Assembly: GCA_009788065.1 (NCBI GenBank)
Contig: WQSF01000002.1
Span: forward strand, 1 to 64,000
DNA length: 64,000 nucleotides
Source: Treponema sp.
GTDB lineage: Bacteria > Spirochaetota > Spirochaetia > Treponematales > Breznakiellaceae
Reading direction: 5' to 3'
The notes under the pieces are model-generated. The model was not told the DNA's origin. It searched no databases and was given only the letters and a program-made list of their open reading frames with translations. Both the position numbers and the translations under genes were made by a program. Below, piece after piece: positions 15,193 to 24,861 of the stretch (position 1 is the first letter of the stretch; each line of letters opens with the position of its first letter).

Positions 15193-18153
15193 ATGAGGCA
15201 TATAAAATGGATAATTTTTACGGTTATAGTGATTTTTCTTGTATTGATTACAAGCTGTCATAAATTATCCAAAACTGACGCAATCACATTTCCTTCGCCT
15301 AAAAATGAAAATATCCCCTCTTTTAGCTACGTTTCATTTAAAGACATTCCCGGTGTAACAGACGAAGAAATTACCGCCGTCGAAAACCTTAAAAAACGGC
15401 AAAAACCATTTACTTACGGCGCGATTGTAACTCCCGAAGCCTTTTACAATGAAAACGGCGAAGTAGGAGGATTTACAAAATATGTCTGCGAATGGCTGAC
15501 GGCGTTATTTGACATTCAATTCGTACCGCAAATTCTTGAATGGGACTACCTTTACAACGGACTTGGATCGGGAGATGTTGATTTTACTGGAGAGCTTACC
15601 CCCACAGAAGCCAGAAAAAAAATATTTTTAATGACCGACCCTATCGCCGAACGCTCGGTAGTCTACTCGTATATAATCAACAGTCTGCCCTTACAGGAAA
15701 TCATAAAATACCGCATTCCGAAATATGCGTTTTTAAAAAACACATCCACTATTGCCGATGTCGCAGGACAAACAGAATACGATTTTATTACAATTCTTGT
15801 TGACAGTTACGAAGACGCTTACAAGTCTTTAAAAAGCGGAGAAGCCGACGCGTTTTTCAGCGAAGGGTTCCATGCGTATTTTAACGATTATATCGATGTA
15901 GCGACACGCGAAATTTTTCCGATAATATACAGCCCTGTTTCGCTTTCTACAAGAAATAATGATTTTTCCGCGATCATCTCTGTTGTGCAAAAAGCGCTGA
16001 ATAACGGAGGCGTTCCGTTTCTGACAAAACTGTACAATACCGGATACCATGATTACCTTATGCACATACTTTATACGCGGCTGACGGAAGAAGAAAAAGC
16101 ATATATTAAAAGCAGCCCCGTTGTCCGGCTTGCCGCGGAATACGATAATTATCCGATCAGTTTTTTTGACAAACATAAAAAAGAATGGTATGGAATCGCT
16201 TTTGACGTGCTTTATCATGTTGAAGCTCTTTCCAATATTAGATTCGAAGTTATAAATGACGAACAAACAGAATGGCCTACGCTGCTAAGGATGCTGGAGA
16301 ACGGCGAAGCGGATATTATAACAGAACTTCAATATTCCGAAGAGAGAATTGGTGAATATTTATGGCCGAAAACTTCTTACATGACAGACTATTACGCGCT
16401 GCTGTCAAAAGAAAGTATCCCAAATGCAAAGATAAATGAAATCCAGCACATGAAAGTCGGACTGACAATAGATACGGGGCAGGCTTATTTATTTAATAAA
16501 TGGTTTCCGAATCATAAACACATCGTAGAATACGAAGGAACAAACGAAGCGTTTGACGCGCTTCAAAATGACGAAATAGAGCTTTTAATGTCCAATTTAA
16601 GCCGGCTTCTCATGCATACCAATTTTTATGAACATGCGGGTTATAAAGCAAATGTAATTTTTAATTATCCTGTCGGCTCTACCTTCGGTTTTAACAAAGA
16701 CAGAGAACTTATATGTTCGATAGTAGACAAAGCCCTTTCATTGATTGAGTTTGAAGAAATATCGGGACACTGGATGAGAAAAACTTATGATTACAGGGTT
16801 AAAGTAGCGCAGGCGCAGATTCCGTGGTTCATAAGCGTATCCGTTCTGATTTTATTTATACTAATTCTTATTCTGATAACAGCGGAAAAATACAAGAATC
16901 AGGGAAAACAACTGGAAATACTTGTTCAGAAACGCACGCGCGAACTTAACGATTCGCAGATTGAACTTGAATCCGCGCTGGACGGAGCGCAGACAGCCAA
17001 CCGCGCCAAATCGGTATTTCTTGCCAACATGAGCCACGAAATCCGCACGCCGATTAACGCGATTGTAGGTATGACCGCAATCGGAAAAAGCGCGGAAGAC
17101 ATCGAGAAAAAAGATTATTGTTTTACAAAGATAGAAGGCGCGTCACATCACCTGCTCGGCGTTATAAACGATGTTCTTGATATGTCAAAAATCGAAGCCA
17201 ACAAATTTGAATTGTCTCCCATTGAATTCAATTTTGAAACCATGATCCAGCAAGTAATTACCGTCACCAATTTCAAGGTCGAAGAAAAAAAACAGCAGTT
17301 TACAATTCAAATTGATCCAAAAATCCCCCGGGCGCTGATCGGGGACGATCAGAGACTCGCGCAGGTGATAACAAACATTTTGGGTAACGCGATAAAATTT
17401 ACTCCCGAATGCGGATTAATTTCTCTTAGCGCGTATGAAATGGGAGAAAAAGACGGTATCTGCACAATCCAGATAATGATCAGCGACAACGGAATCGGCA
17501 TCAGCCACGAACAACAGGCGCGCCTGTTTCAGTCATTCAATCAGGCGGAAACAAGCACTGTAAGAAAATTCGGCGGTACGGGGCTCGGATTGACCATTTC
17601 CAAAACAATCGTGGAAATGATGGGCGGAAAGATTTGGATTAATTCTGAGCTGGGAAAAGGCGCGACATTCTTTATGACAGTTAAAATGAAACGCGGCGAA
17701 GAGAACAAGAATGAGAATGAAGAAAACGCGAAAGAAAAACCGAAAATCAACATGGACGAGATACACGCGTTTTTAAAAAATAAATGCGTTCTGTTGGTAG
17801 AAGATGTGGAAATAAACCGCGAGATAGTAGCGGCGTTATTCGAACCCATCGGGCTTACCCTTGTTCAGGCTTTCAACGGAGTGGAGGCGCTTAAAAAATT
17901 TAAGGAAACGCCCGAGAAATTCGACGCTATATTGATGGACGTTCAAATGCCCGAAATGGACGGATATGAAGCGACCAGCCGCCTTAGAACGTTGAATATT
18001 CCAAGAGCTAAAAAAATACCTATTATCGCGATGACGGCGAATGTATTTCAGGAAGATGTCGAAAAATGCCTGACGGCAGGTATGAACGATCATGTCGGCA
18101 AACCTTTGAACATCAACGAAGTATTATTGAAACTATACTCGCACTGCAGTTGA
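15193..18153 (+). CDS. BvgS-like hybrid histidine kinase with two binding-protein domains
   Basis: The 986-residue protein begins with a hydrophobic segment that ends in LITSC, so it may be lipid-modified as well as membrane-spanning. Two periplasmic solute-binding domains (type 3, about 60-295 and 303-530) follow, then a membrane helix near 545-567, a short coiled coil, a HisKA domain with [13 protein letters not shown] (His near 615), an ATPase domain with DNGIGIS and [10 protein letters not shown], and a C-terminal receiver with [11 protein letters not shown] and phosphorylated Asp in [12 protein letters not shown] near 917. This is the BvgS/EvgS layout; the ligand may be an amino acid or another small solute. 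No partner response regulator is adjacent. I prefer the second ATG (15193) over 15190. Confidence 0.88.
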   Translation: MRHIKWIIFTVIVIFLVLITSCHKLSKTDAITFPSPKNENIPSFSYVSFKDIPGVTDEEITAVENLKKRQKPFTYGAIVTPEAFYNENGEVGGFTKYVCEWLTALFDIQFVPQILEWDYLYNGLGSGDVDFTGELTPTEARKKIFLMTDPIAERSVVYSYIINSLPLQEIIKYRIPKYAFLKNTSTIADVAGQTEYDFITILVDSYEDAYKSLKSGEADAFFSEGFHAYFNDYIDVATREIFPIIYSPVSLSTRNNDFSAIISVVQKALNNGGVPFLTKLYNTGYHDYLMHILYTRLTEEEKAYIKSSPVVRLAAEYDNYPISFFDKHKKEWYGIAFDVLYHVEALSNIRFEVINDEQTEWPTLLRMLENGEADIITELQYSEERIGEYLWPKTSYMTDYYALLSKESIPNAKINEIQHMKVGLTIDTGQAYLFNKWFPNHKHIVEYEGTNEAFDALQNDEIELLMSNLSRLLMHTNFYEHAGYKANVIFNYPVGSTFGFNKDRELICSIVDKALSLIEFEEISGHWMRKTYDYRVKVAQAQIPWFISVSVLILFILILILITAEKYKNQGKQLEILVQKRTRELNDSQIELESALDGAQTANRAKSVFLANMSHEIRTPINAIVGMTAIGKSAEDIEKKDYCFTKIEGASHHLLGVINDVLDMSKIEANKFELSPIEFNFETMIQQVITVTNFKVEEKKQQFTIQIDPKIPRALIGDDQRLAQVITNILGNAIKFTPECGLISLSAYEMGEKDGICTIQIMISDNGIGISHEQQARLFQSFNQAETSTVRKFGGTGLGLTISKTIVEMMGGKIWINSELGKGATFFMTVKMKRGEENKNENEENAKEKPKINMDEIHAFLKNKCVLLVEDVEINREIVAALFEPIGLTLVQAFNGVEALKKFKETPEKFDAILMDVQMPEMDGYEATSRLRTLNIPRAKKIPIIAMTANVFQEDVEKCLTAGMNDHVGKPLNINEVLLKLYSHCS

Positions 18154-18178
18154 CTTAAATTAGTATTTTTTCCACAAT
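18150..18178 (+). promoter_or_regulatory. Promoter of the DUF4912-GH57 operon
   Basis: TTGACT at 18150-18155 and CACAAT at 18173-18178 are 17 bases apart. The -10 box ends eight bases before the ATG at 18187 and no ribosome binding site is present. Confidence 0.45.
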
Positions 18179-18186
18179 TAGATAAC

Positions 18187-18882
18187 ATGGCAGTCAGCAA
18201 GCAGCGCCTTCCTGTATCACGGCAGAAACTTGAGAGCCTAAGTACAGACGAATTGATCAAACTCGCCGACGACAACGGCATTGACATCCCTTTCGCTCTT
18301 GAAAGGATTTTCATTATCGAAGAACTTCTTGAACTGTCTAATACGGAAAAGAAAGCGGAATCCGAAGATCTTGAACCGAGCCAGGCATACCCTGAAACAG
18401 CCGCATTACCCAAACAATACAATATCTCTTTTATCGATGTAATAATCAGAGACCCGCTTTGGGTGTTCGCGTTCTGGGAAGTAAAAAGCCACGACAGGGA
18501 GGTACATGAAAACGCCGCCGGTTTTATCGGCTACTGCCTGCGGGTAATTCCGCTGAACGAAGAAGGAAAGGAATCGCCGGATGACAATTCTTTTACTGTG
18601 CCGGTAGAAATCGAAGACTGCGCAAGGTACCTCGGGCTTGCGGAACATTCGTCGCTCGACTGGAAATCTCCGGCTGCCGGCTGTTACATCGTAAAACTTG
18701 AAGCGATGCGCGGAAAATCATTAATGCCGATCGCTTCGTCAAAACCTTTTTACCTTCCTAAACTAAACGAAAATACAACCTTTACCAGCCTTAACAAGAA
18801 TCCTTTAATACACCTTTCCGGCGTGCAGGATTTAACGATAATAAAAAACACGGATCGCCAATCCCGTGTAAAGAGGCAGTAG
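18187..18882 (+). CDS. DUF4912 domain protein
   Basis: The 231-residue protein has a helical N-terminal motif like the Rho/SAP DNA-binding module (LESLSTDELIKLADDNGID), then the DUF4912 domain with IIRDPLWVFAFWEV, YCLRVIPLN and GCYIVKLEAM. DUF4912 proteins usually sit beside GH57 alpha-glucan enzymes, and here the stop is two bases before that gene. The conserved aromatic residues suggest carbohydrate contact, but no activity is established. Cytoplasmic. Confidence 0.82.
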   Translation: MAVSKQRLPVSRQKLESLSTDELIKLADDNGIDIPFALERIFIIEELLELSNTEKKAESEDLEPSQAYPETAALPKQYNISFIDVIIRDPLWVFAFWEVKSHDREVHENAAGFIGYCLRVIPLNEEGKESPDDNSFTVPVEIEDCARYLGLAEHSSLDWKSPAAGCYIVKLEAMRGKSLMPIASSKPFYLPKLNENTTFTSLNKNPLIHLSGVQDLTIIKNTDRQSRVKRQ

Positions 18883-18884
18883 TT

Positions 18885-20465
18885 ATGGAATTCCGTTACG
18901 CGATTTCGCTGGTGCTGGAAGCCCATCTCCCTTACGTTAAAGAATATAAAAAAGAAGACGACCTTTCCATTATAGGCGAAGAAGAGCGTTTTTATGAATA
19001 TATTTCCGAAACGCTTCTGCCGCTTCTGGAAGTTTTATTCAGGCTGGACAGCGATCATGTGCCGTTTAAACTCGCCATGGCGCTGTCGCCGATTTTATGC
19101 CATATGTTATGCGACGAGCATTTCCAGAAAAAATATCTTTCCTATCTGGACAAGCAGATCGAATTCGGCAAACAGGAACTTGAACGCACTTCCATGCAAA
19201 GCCAATTAAATAAACTCGCGCAAAATTATTACGACACAATAACAGAAAAAAGAAACTTGTTTACGGAAAAATACGAAAAAAATCTTTTAAAAACTTTCGA
19301 TTTTTACAGGCGCAAAGGAAAACTTGAAATTCTTGCGACTTGCGCGACCCACGCTTTTCTGCCGTTCATCAGCCATAACGCCGAAGCATTGCAGGCTCAG
19401 ATGGAAATTCCTGTCGCTGTTTACAGAAAACATTTTGCCGGAAACCCGCAGGGGTTTTGGCTCCCGGAACACGGATGGACTCATATTCTGGAACCGTATT
19501 TAAAAGCTTACAATTATTCTTACACAATACTGGACAGCCACGGACTTTTGTTCGGAGATCCCGCGCCGGAAAAGGGATGTTTCTTCCCCGTTAAAACACC
19601 TAACGGAACTTTTATCCTTGCAAGAGATCATTATGCAGTAACGGAAATAGAAAAAATGGCGGCGGACGAAATTTACCGAAGTAACGATCACGACGCGGGC
19701 TACGATCTTCCCTCCGAAACCGTAAAACCGTTTTCGGGCGCGGCGGGAGAGCGGCACAGAACAGGCTACGGTTATTACACGCGCGTTAATTCCGTATACG
19801 ATCAGAAAGCCGCGTCCGACAAGGTAAAAGAACACGCGCAGAAATTTATCCAAAATACTGTCGCAAGACTTGAAGAAGCGTCCAAACACATGAAAGAGGC
19901 GCCCATAAGCCTCTATACGCAAAAATGCGGATTTTTCGGCTGCGCATGGCACGAAGGACCCGAGTTTATCGAAACACTTTTCAGAAAAGCCGCTGAATGT
20001 GACGGATTGAATTTTGTCAGCCCGAGCGAATACATTTACATGAAGGACGCTCAATCGTATCAGGTTGTGGCGCCTGAATTTTCGTCATGCGGCGAAAACG
20101 GCTACGCGGAAACATGGCTGGACGTTTCCAATGACTGGATATACCGCCACCTTTACCAGTCAATGGACAGAATGACGGAACTTGCGGAACGTTTCCCGGA
20201 TGATACCGGTTTAAAAGAACGCGCGTTAAATCAGGCGGCGCGCGAAATACTGCTTGCCCAATCTTCGGATTGGCCGTCGCTCTTGTACAGGCAAGAATCG
20301 ACAGAATTCGCCCACAATCAGGCGGAAAACGCGCTTAGAAACTTTACGACAATTTATGAGGCTCTCGGTAGCAACTATATCAGCACAGAATGGTTAACAA
20401 ACCTTGAAAAAAGACACAACATTTTCCCGAATATAAATTACCGCGTTTTCCGCCGAAAGAAATAA
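18885..20465 (+). CDS. GH57-family (DUF1957-type) alpha-glucan protein
   Basis: The 526-residue protein matches the length and order of GH57 enzymes of the DUF1957/branching type: SLVLEAHLPYV at residues 8-18, FLPFISHNAEALQAQMEI, GFWLPEHGWTHILEPYL with the nucleophile-region Glu, and a helical C-terminal half (LLAQSSDWPSLLYRQ). Two features are odd: the first His of the HAHLPY motif is Glu, and the region expected to read like DxELFGHWWFEGP reads YTQKCGFFGCAWHEGPEF, so the catalytic Asp is not evident. It may be an inactive or altered enzyme acting on glycogen. It follows DUF4912 at two bases. Confidence 0.82.
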   Translation: MEFRYAISLVLEAHLPYVKEYKKEDDLSIIGEEERFYEYISETLLPLLEVLFRLDSDHVPFKLAMALSPILCHMLCDEHFQKKYLSYLDKQIEFGKQELERTSMQSQLNKLAQNYYDTITEKRNLFTEKYEKNLLKTFDFYRRKGKLEILATCATHAFLPFISHNAEALQAQMEIPVAVYRKHFAGNPQGFWLPEHGWTHILEPYLKAYNYSYTILDSHGLLFGDPAPEKGCFFPVKTPNGTFILARDHYAVTEIEKMAADEIYRSNDHDAGYDLPSETVKPFSGAAGERHRTGYGYYTRVNSVYDQKAASDKVKEHAQKFIQNTVARLEEASKHMKEAPISLYTQKCGFFGCAWHEGPEFIETLFRKAAECDGLNFVSPSEYIYMKDAQSYQVVAPEFSSCGENGYAETWLDVSNDWIYRHLYQSMDRMTELAERFPDDTGLKERALNQAAREILLAQSSDWPSLLYRQESTEFAHNQAENALRNFTTIYEALGSNYISTEWLTNLEKRHNIFPNINYRVFRRKK

Positions 20466-20478
20466 TCTGTTTTACAAA

Positions 20479-21765
20479 TTAAAAATCAAGCCTGTAAAGG
20501 TCTTCGATTCGCTCTCTCAATTTTTCGCGTTCATCAAGCATGGCAAGACTTTCTCTGGCAGGTTCATACTTGGGATCAATTCTGAGCGCTTCCTCCCAGC
20601 ATTTTCTGGCATCCTGAATATTTCCGCGCGAAAACGCGTCAAGACCCAAAAGGTACAACTCGTCAACATTTTCGGCTAACTTGCTTCGTCCCCTGTCTCC
20701 AAGATCCAAACGCAAAGCCAGACTTATCCTGTTAAGAGGCTGCATGAATTGTGTAAGCAAATCCAATGAATAATTTATATCAAAAGAAATTCTGTTTAAA
20801 GTGACGGCGCTTCCAACGGTAATCCGGCTGGCTCCTGGTTTGTACATAAATCCGGCGCGCATCGACAGAAATTTCGCGACGTTGGCTGAAATTCCAAAAG
20901 ACACGTAAGGCTTTTCACGAAGCGTAATATCCAATAGATTAAGAGGCAGGTTAAAATCTACGGCAATGGCGAGCGGTCGAACCGGTTTATAAGAAATCGA
21001 AGCGTTAAAAACAGTCGGGAGAGCTTCATCAAGAGCCGGAGGTCCGAGGTTTCTGATAACAACGGCGGCGGACATGTTTCGATCCCTTGATACGTAACCT
21101 TTTAAAAAGTTAAACCGCGTAAGAAGACCGACATCCGCCATTACCATCGCCGCGGAATTGGAAGCTCCTGAACCGCCGATTATATTATCGAAATTGTCGG
21201 TAAAATCAGGCATCGTCCTGAAAGCGCATTTCACATTCACACCCAAAGAAAGCCCGGAAAAGTAATAACCGGAAAATAAATTATAGGATGCGTTTAAAAT
21301 CGCGACGCCTTCGGAATAATAACCGCTGGAAACCCTTTCGCCGTAATAATTGTACTCGGTAAACGGCGTGTAAAGCCATTTGATACCGGCTCCAACACCC
21401 AAATTGCCGAAACGTGTTGCAAAAGCGGCGCTTTCAATCTTTGTGTCGGCAATCCAGTTATTGTGAAAAAAAGCTAATTCGGTTTTTTTTAGCATCGAAG
21501 AGCCTGCCGGATTAAAGTCGATGAATGAAATATCGTCGGAAAACGCGGAATACGCGCCCGCCATGCCTTCGGAATGTCCGCCGATGGGGATATTTAGGAT
21601 CGGAAAAGAGGTTAAACCGGCGTTTTCGTCGTAATTATAAATATCGTTTAAATATTCCGCTATATTTCCGTAATTATCCTGCCCGTCAGCCGCCTGCAAG
21701 GGCGAAGAAAGAGTAAAAAAAACGTAAGAAACGGCAAAAAACGCCGTAATTTTAGCGCGGGTCAT
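20479..21765 (-). CDS. UPF0164-type outer membrane protein with C-terminal TPR
   Basis: The 428-residue product has a signal peptide (cleavage near PLQA-AD), then a PorV/FadL-like outer membrane beta-barrel pattern: IGGHSEGMAGAYSAFSDDISFIDFNPAG near the start, many alternating strands, and RAGFMYKPG, INYSLDLLTQF, RISLALRLDLGDR near the end. This is the UPF0164 family expanded in treponemes. The last 65 residues form a TPR-like pair (RGNIQDARKCWEEALRIDPKYEPA) that would lie in the periplasm. A TATAAT box at 21775-21780 is nine bases before the ATG. It is divergent from the 1000-residue protein. Confidence 0.82.
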   Translation of the reverse strand: MTRAKITAFFAVSYVFFTLSSPLQAADGQDNYGNIAEYLNDIYNYDENAGLTSFPILNIPIGGHSEGMAGAYSAFSDDISFIDFNPAGSSMLKKTELAFFHNNWIADTKIESAAFATRFGNLGVGAGIKWLYTPFTEYNYYGERVSSGYYSEGVAILNASYNLFSGYYFSGLSLGVNVKCAFRTMPDFTDNFDNIIGGSGASNSAAMVMADVGLLTRFNFLKGYVSRDRNMSAAVVIRNLGPPALDEALPTVFNASISYKPVRPLAIAVDFNLPLNLLDITLREKPYVSFGISANVAKFLSMRAGFMYKPGASRITVGSAVTLNRISFDINYSLDLLTQFMQPLNRISLALRLDLGDRGRSKLAENVDELYLLGLDAFSRGNIQDARKCWEEALRIDPKYEPARESLAMLDEREKLRERIEDLYRLDF

Positions 21766-21858
21766 CTACAATACATTATATATCGGAAAATAATAAAAAA
21801 AACAGTATATCCAAAAGGATCATTAGGAAAAATACGATAATATATTATAGTAATGATA
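21766..21858. promoter_or_regulatory. Divergent promoter region
   Basis: The minus-strand TATAAT (21775-21780) serves the outer membrane protein gene, and TATAGT (21846-21851) is seven bases before the plus-strand ATG at 21859. Neither gene has a ribosome binding site, so both messages may be leaderless or nearly so. Confidence 0.45.
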
Positions 21859-24800
21859 ATGCCAGAATCTGAGCGAAAAACGGCTGCGCCGGACATAAAA
21901 CGGCGCGGATTAAAGACATTTTTATTTTTCTCGATTTTTCTGCTTTCAACAGCCCAAACCGCGCTTTTCGCGGCAGGCGGCAAAGAACCCGATATAATCA
22001 GAGCCGACGCGCTTATCGAAGACAGAGATTACGATCAAGCGATAACAATTTTAAGCGATTTCGCAAGACGAAACCCTGACAAATTTGATTTAGCTCAGAA
22101 ACGGCTGAGAATTATTTACAAACTGCGCGATGATTTTAACCGCTCCGCTGATGAACTGATCTACACGCTTTTACACGACCCTGAAAACAATGAAGTAATA
22201 CTGGAACTGACAAGACAGCTTCACACTCTTGAGAGAGCCGAAAGCCCACTTCTTGCGAATTATTTGTCCAGAACTATGGAAATCGCGCAATTCAACGTGA
22301 ACAGAAACAAACTGGCAGACATTTTGGAAAGAGCTAGAGAATTTTTGGACTCAGGCGACTGCAATTCAGCCGTTCAGGTTTATGCCGAAGGCATGGACAT
22401 TATGCGCGACGAATTTTACACGGCTGGTTACGGAACCGGCGTGGAAAACGAAGTCCGCCGGGAAACAGAAAGAATGAATTCCGTAATCGCTTCATTCCAG
22501 CAGAGAAGTTCGCAGATGGGAACGGTTTCTGCGGATATTGTCCGCGCGCTGGAAGCGGGAAACCTTGCCGGAATAAACGAGTTGACAGCGCGTATTACAC
22601 CCGCAATGGATAATTTTATCGCGTTAAAACAAGAAATGTACGCGGTTAATAATAATTTTACAAGAACGTTAAATCAAATTAGAGCAAGCAGACCGGAAAT
22701 GATCGACCGCAACCATCTTTCATTTATGCAGGTTATTATCAACGGAAGGCACGAAGAAAATATTCGCGAAGGCATACTTGGCTCTTTTGACACTTACTGG
22801 AACAATTCAATCGGCGCCATTGTGTCAGCCATCACGCAGTATATCCAAAACGCGAATTCCGCTTCTCTCGCGGCGTTTAACTCGGGGAATTATCAGAACG
22901 CGATCTCGTCGCTTAACAGAACGGAAAATTACTCGAATCTGTCTCCTTTGTATTTTGAAAAACACAGACAACTCTTCGGCTCAAGCGCGCAGGTAATTAC
23001 GCTTTTCGCAAGCATTATCCTCCGGGATGACATTGCTCCCTTCATGGAAATCCGCTCGATAAGCGCGGCAAACGCTTCTCTTTTGCAGGCTTCAAACGCC
23101 GGTTTAAACATGAATATCAACCGCTCTGCGCGCTCGTTAAACGAAGAACTGCAGACGCGCAACAGCATTATAACAATGCAGAATACTATCAGCGGCATCA
23201 GGACAAACGCGAATCAGATTAACGCACAGATTGCCGTTCACCACAGCGCCGCCTACATTACAAACGCGCTTACCGCGATAGACAGGCTTTCCTCTACACT
23301 GCAAACAGAAGAGCTTCAATCGGCGCAAAGATACTATACCATCGCGCATAACAACATTCAAAACAGCCTTACCTCCAGAAGAGGCGAACTTGAAAGAAGC
23401 AGAAATTTTATTAACGGAGAAAGCAGGACAAGCGCGAACGGCATTATAACGATTTTCCGTTATCCCTCGGAAGCTTTGGAAGAGCTGACTGCCATGCTTT
23501 CGGCGATAAATGTTGACATTCAAAACGGCAATTCCATTATGGAACAGCACAGACGCGAAACTCAGGCATTTTCTTCTAACAGCGAAATTACAGCTTCGCG
23601 TACAGGGGAGCAGAATGTTATAAACGAGTTAAACAATGTCCGCTCTCAAGGTCTGACTCTTATAGAAACAGCGCGAAACAGATCGACGCAGGCGGAAGCG
23701 TACAGACAGGACGGCGAAAGGCTTTTACGAGAAGCGCAAACAGCGTTCCAAAGGCAGAGTTACGATCTTGCAAGAGAGAGGATTCAACGTGCTTCCGACC
23801 GTTTTAACGAATCTCTTGAAATACAGGAATCAGCCGCGCTGCGCCAGATTCGCGACACCCAGTTAATAAATTTAGGCTTGCAGATCAATCTTGCGGAAAA
23901 CGAAAATATAATTATCGAAGTTCGTAATCTTGTAAACGCCGCGCGCACGTCCTACTTTAACGGCGATTTCCAGCAAGCCGAAGATTCTCTTACAAGAGCG
24001 AGAAACAGATGGCGCCTGACAAACCCCGATGAAAACGAAGAAATAATTTACTGGATGGGAATTGTACGCACCGCCATGTCCGCGAACTCAGGCAGGGTGA
24101 TACCCGCTACAGCGCCGCTTTACGCGGAAATGAGCCAGCTCCTCAGTTTGGCGCAAAGAAACTTTGACGAAGGTATTCGCCATATAAACGCTGGACAGCG
24201 CGCGCTGGGAGTCGCAAAGTTTGACGAGGCTCGTCAGTTAACAAGAGAAGTAAGGCTGATGTTCCCTGTCAATCAGGAAGCGGGCATCCTTGAGCTTCGT
24301 ATCGAACAATTTTTAGACCCGGCGGCTTTTAACGCAACATTTGAACAGCGTCTGCGTAACGCTGTCGCGGGAACCAGAGTACGCTCAATCGAAGCGTTTG
24401 CGGATCTTCAAAACCTCGCGGAATTAAATCCAAGGTATCCCAATCTTCGATCGATATTGACGCAAGCGGAAATTGACATGGGCTACCGCCCGCCTCCGCC
24501 GAATCCAGCGAACATCGCGCGTTCAAGAGAGCTTACAACTTCCGCGAGCCGCATTGTAGAATCCAACGCAACGGCGCAGTACGAAGTAGCCCTCGCGCAG
24601 TTGAATCAAGCAATTACGCTGAACCCTGAAAATACGGAAGCGACGCGGGTTAGGGACAGACTGCTCAGCCGCATGAGCGTTCCCGGAAATCTTGTTCTCT
24701 CAAGCGAAGACGAAGCCGATTACCAGAGGGCGCTGCGGGAACTGCAGGCGGGAAACAACCTTGTCGCGCTTACGCTCGTGGAAAGGCTTATGCAGAATCC

Positions 24801-24861
24801 AAGCAACAGGAATATTACTAAACTGATAGAACTACAGCAAAGGATATTATCGGCGTTATGA
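21859..24861 (+). CDS. Large exported helical repeat protein
   Basis: This 1000-residue protein has a basic N terminus, then a signal sequence near residues 19-39 (FLFFSIFLLSTAQTALFAAGG). The remainder is almost entirely helical, with TPR-like units at both ends (YDQAITILSDFARRNPDK; QYEVALAQLNQAITLNPENTEA; ALRELQAGNNLVALTLVERLMQNP) and long Asn/Ala/Arg-rich helices between. It was probably made for protein-protein contacts in the periplasm. Its TGA overlaps the ATG of the phosphatase gene, suggesting that the two act together. I choose the ATG at 21859, seven bases after TATAGT; the ATG at 21853 is an alternative. Confidence 0.75.
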   Translation: MPESERKTAAPDIKRRGLKTFLFFSIFLLSTAQTALFAAGGKEPDIIRADALIEDRDYDQAITILSDFARRNPDKFDLAQKRLRIIYKLRDDFNRSADELIYTLLHDPENNEVILELTRQLHTLERAESPLLANYLSRTMEIAQFNVNRNKLADILERAREFLDSGDCNSAVQVYAEGMDIMRDEFYTAGYGTGVENEVRRETERMNSVIASFQQRSSQMGTVSADIVRALEAGNLAGINELTARITPAMDNFIALKQEMYAVNNNFTRTLNQIRASRPEMIDRNHLSFMQVIINGRHEENIREGILGSFDTYWNNSIGAIVSAITQYIQNANSASLAAFNSGNYQNAISSLNRTENYSNLSPLYFEKHRQLFGSSAQVITLFASIILRDDIAPFMEIRSISAANASLLQASNAGLNMNINRSARSLNEELQTRNSIITMQNTISGIRTNANQINAQIAVHHSAAYITNALTAIDRLSSTLQTEELQSAQRYYTIAHNNIQNSLTSRRGELERSRNFINGESRTSANGIITIFRYPSEALEELTAMLSAINVDIQNGNSIMEQHRRETQAFSSNSEITASRTGEQNVINELNNVRSQGLTLIETARNRSTQAEAYRQDGERLLREAQTAFQRQSYDLARERIQRASDRFNESLEIQESAALRQIRDTQLINLGLQINLAENENIIIEVRNLVNAARTSYFNGDFQQAEDSLTRARNRWRLTNPDENEEIIYWMGIVRTAMSANSGRVIPATAPLYAEMSQLLSLAQRNFDEGIRHINAGQRALGVAKFDEARQLTREVRLMFPVNQEAGILELRIEQFLDPAAFNATFEQRLRNAVAGTRVRSIEAFADLQNLAELNPRYPNLRSILTQAEIDMGYRPPPPNPANIARSRELTTSASRIVESNATAQYEVALAQLNQAITLNPENTEATRVRDRLLSRMSVPGNLVLSSEDEADYQRALRELQAGNNLVALTLVERLMQNPSNRNITKLIELQQRILSAL

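Noticed and set aside
19500-20054. 184-residue minus-strand frame
   Set aside because: It is antisense to the GH57 gene and has no start signals.
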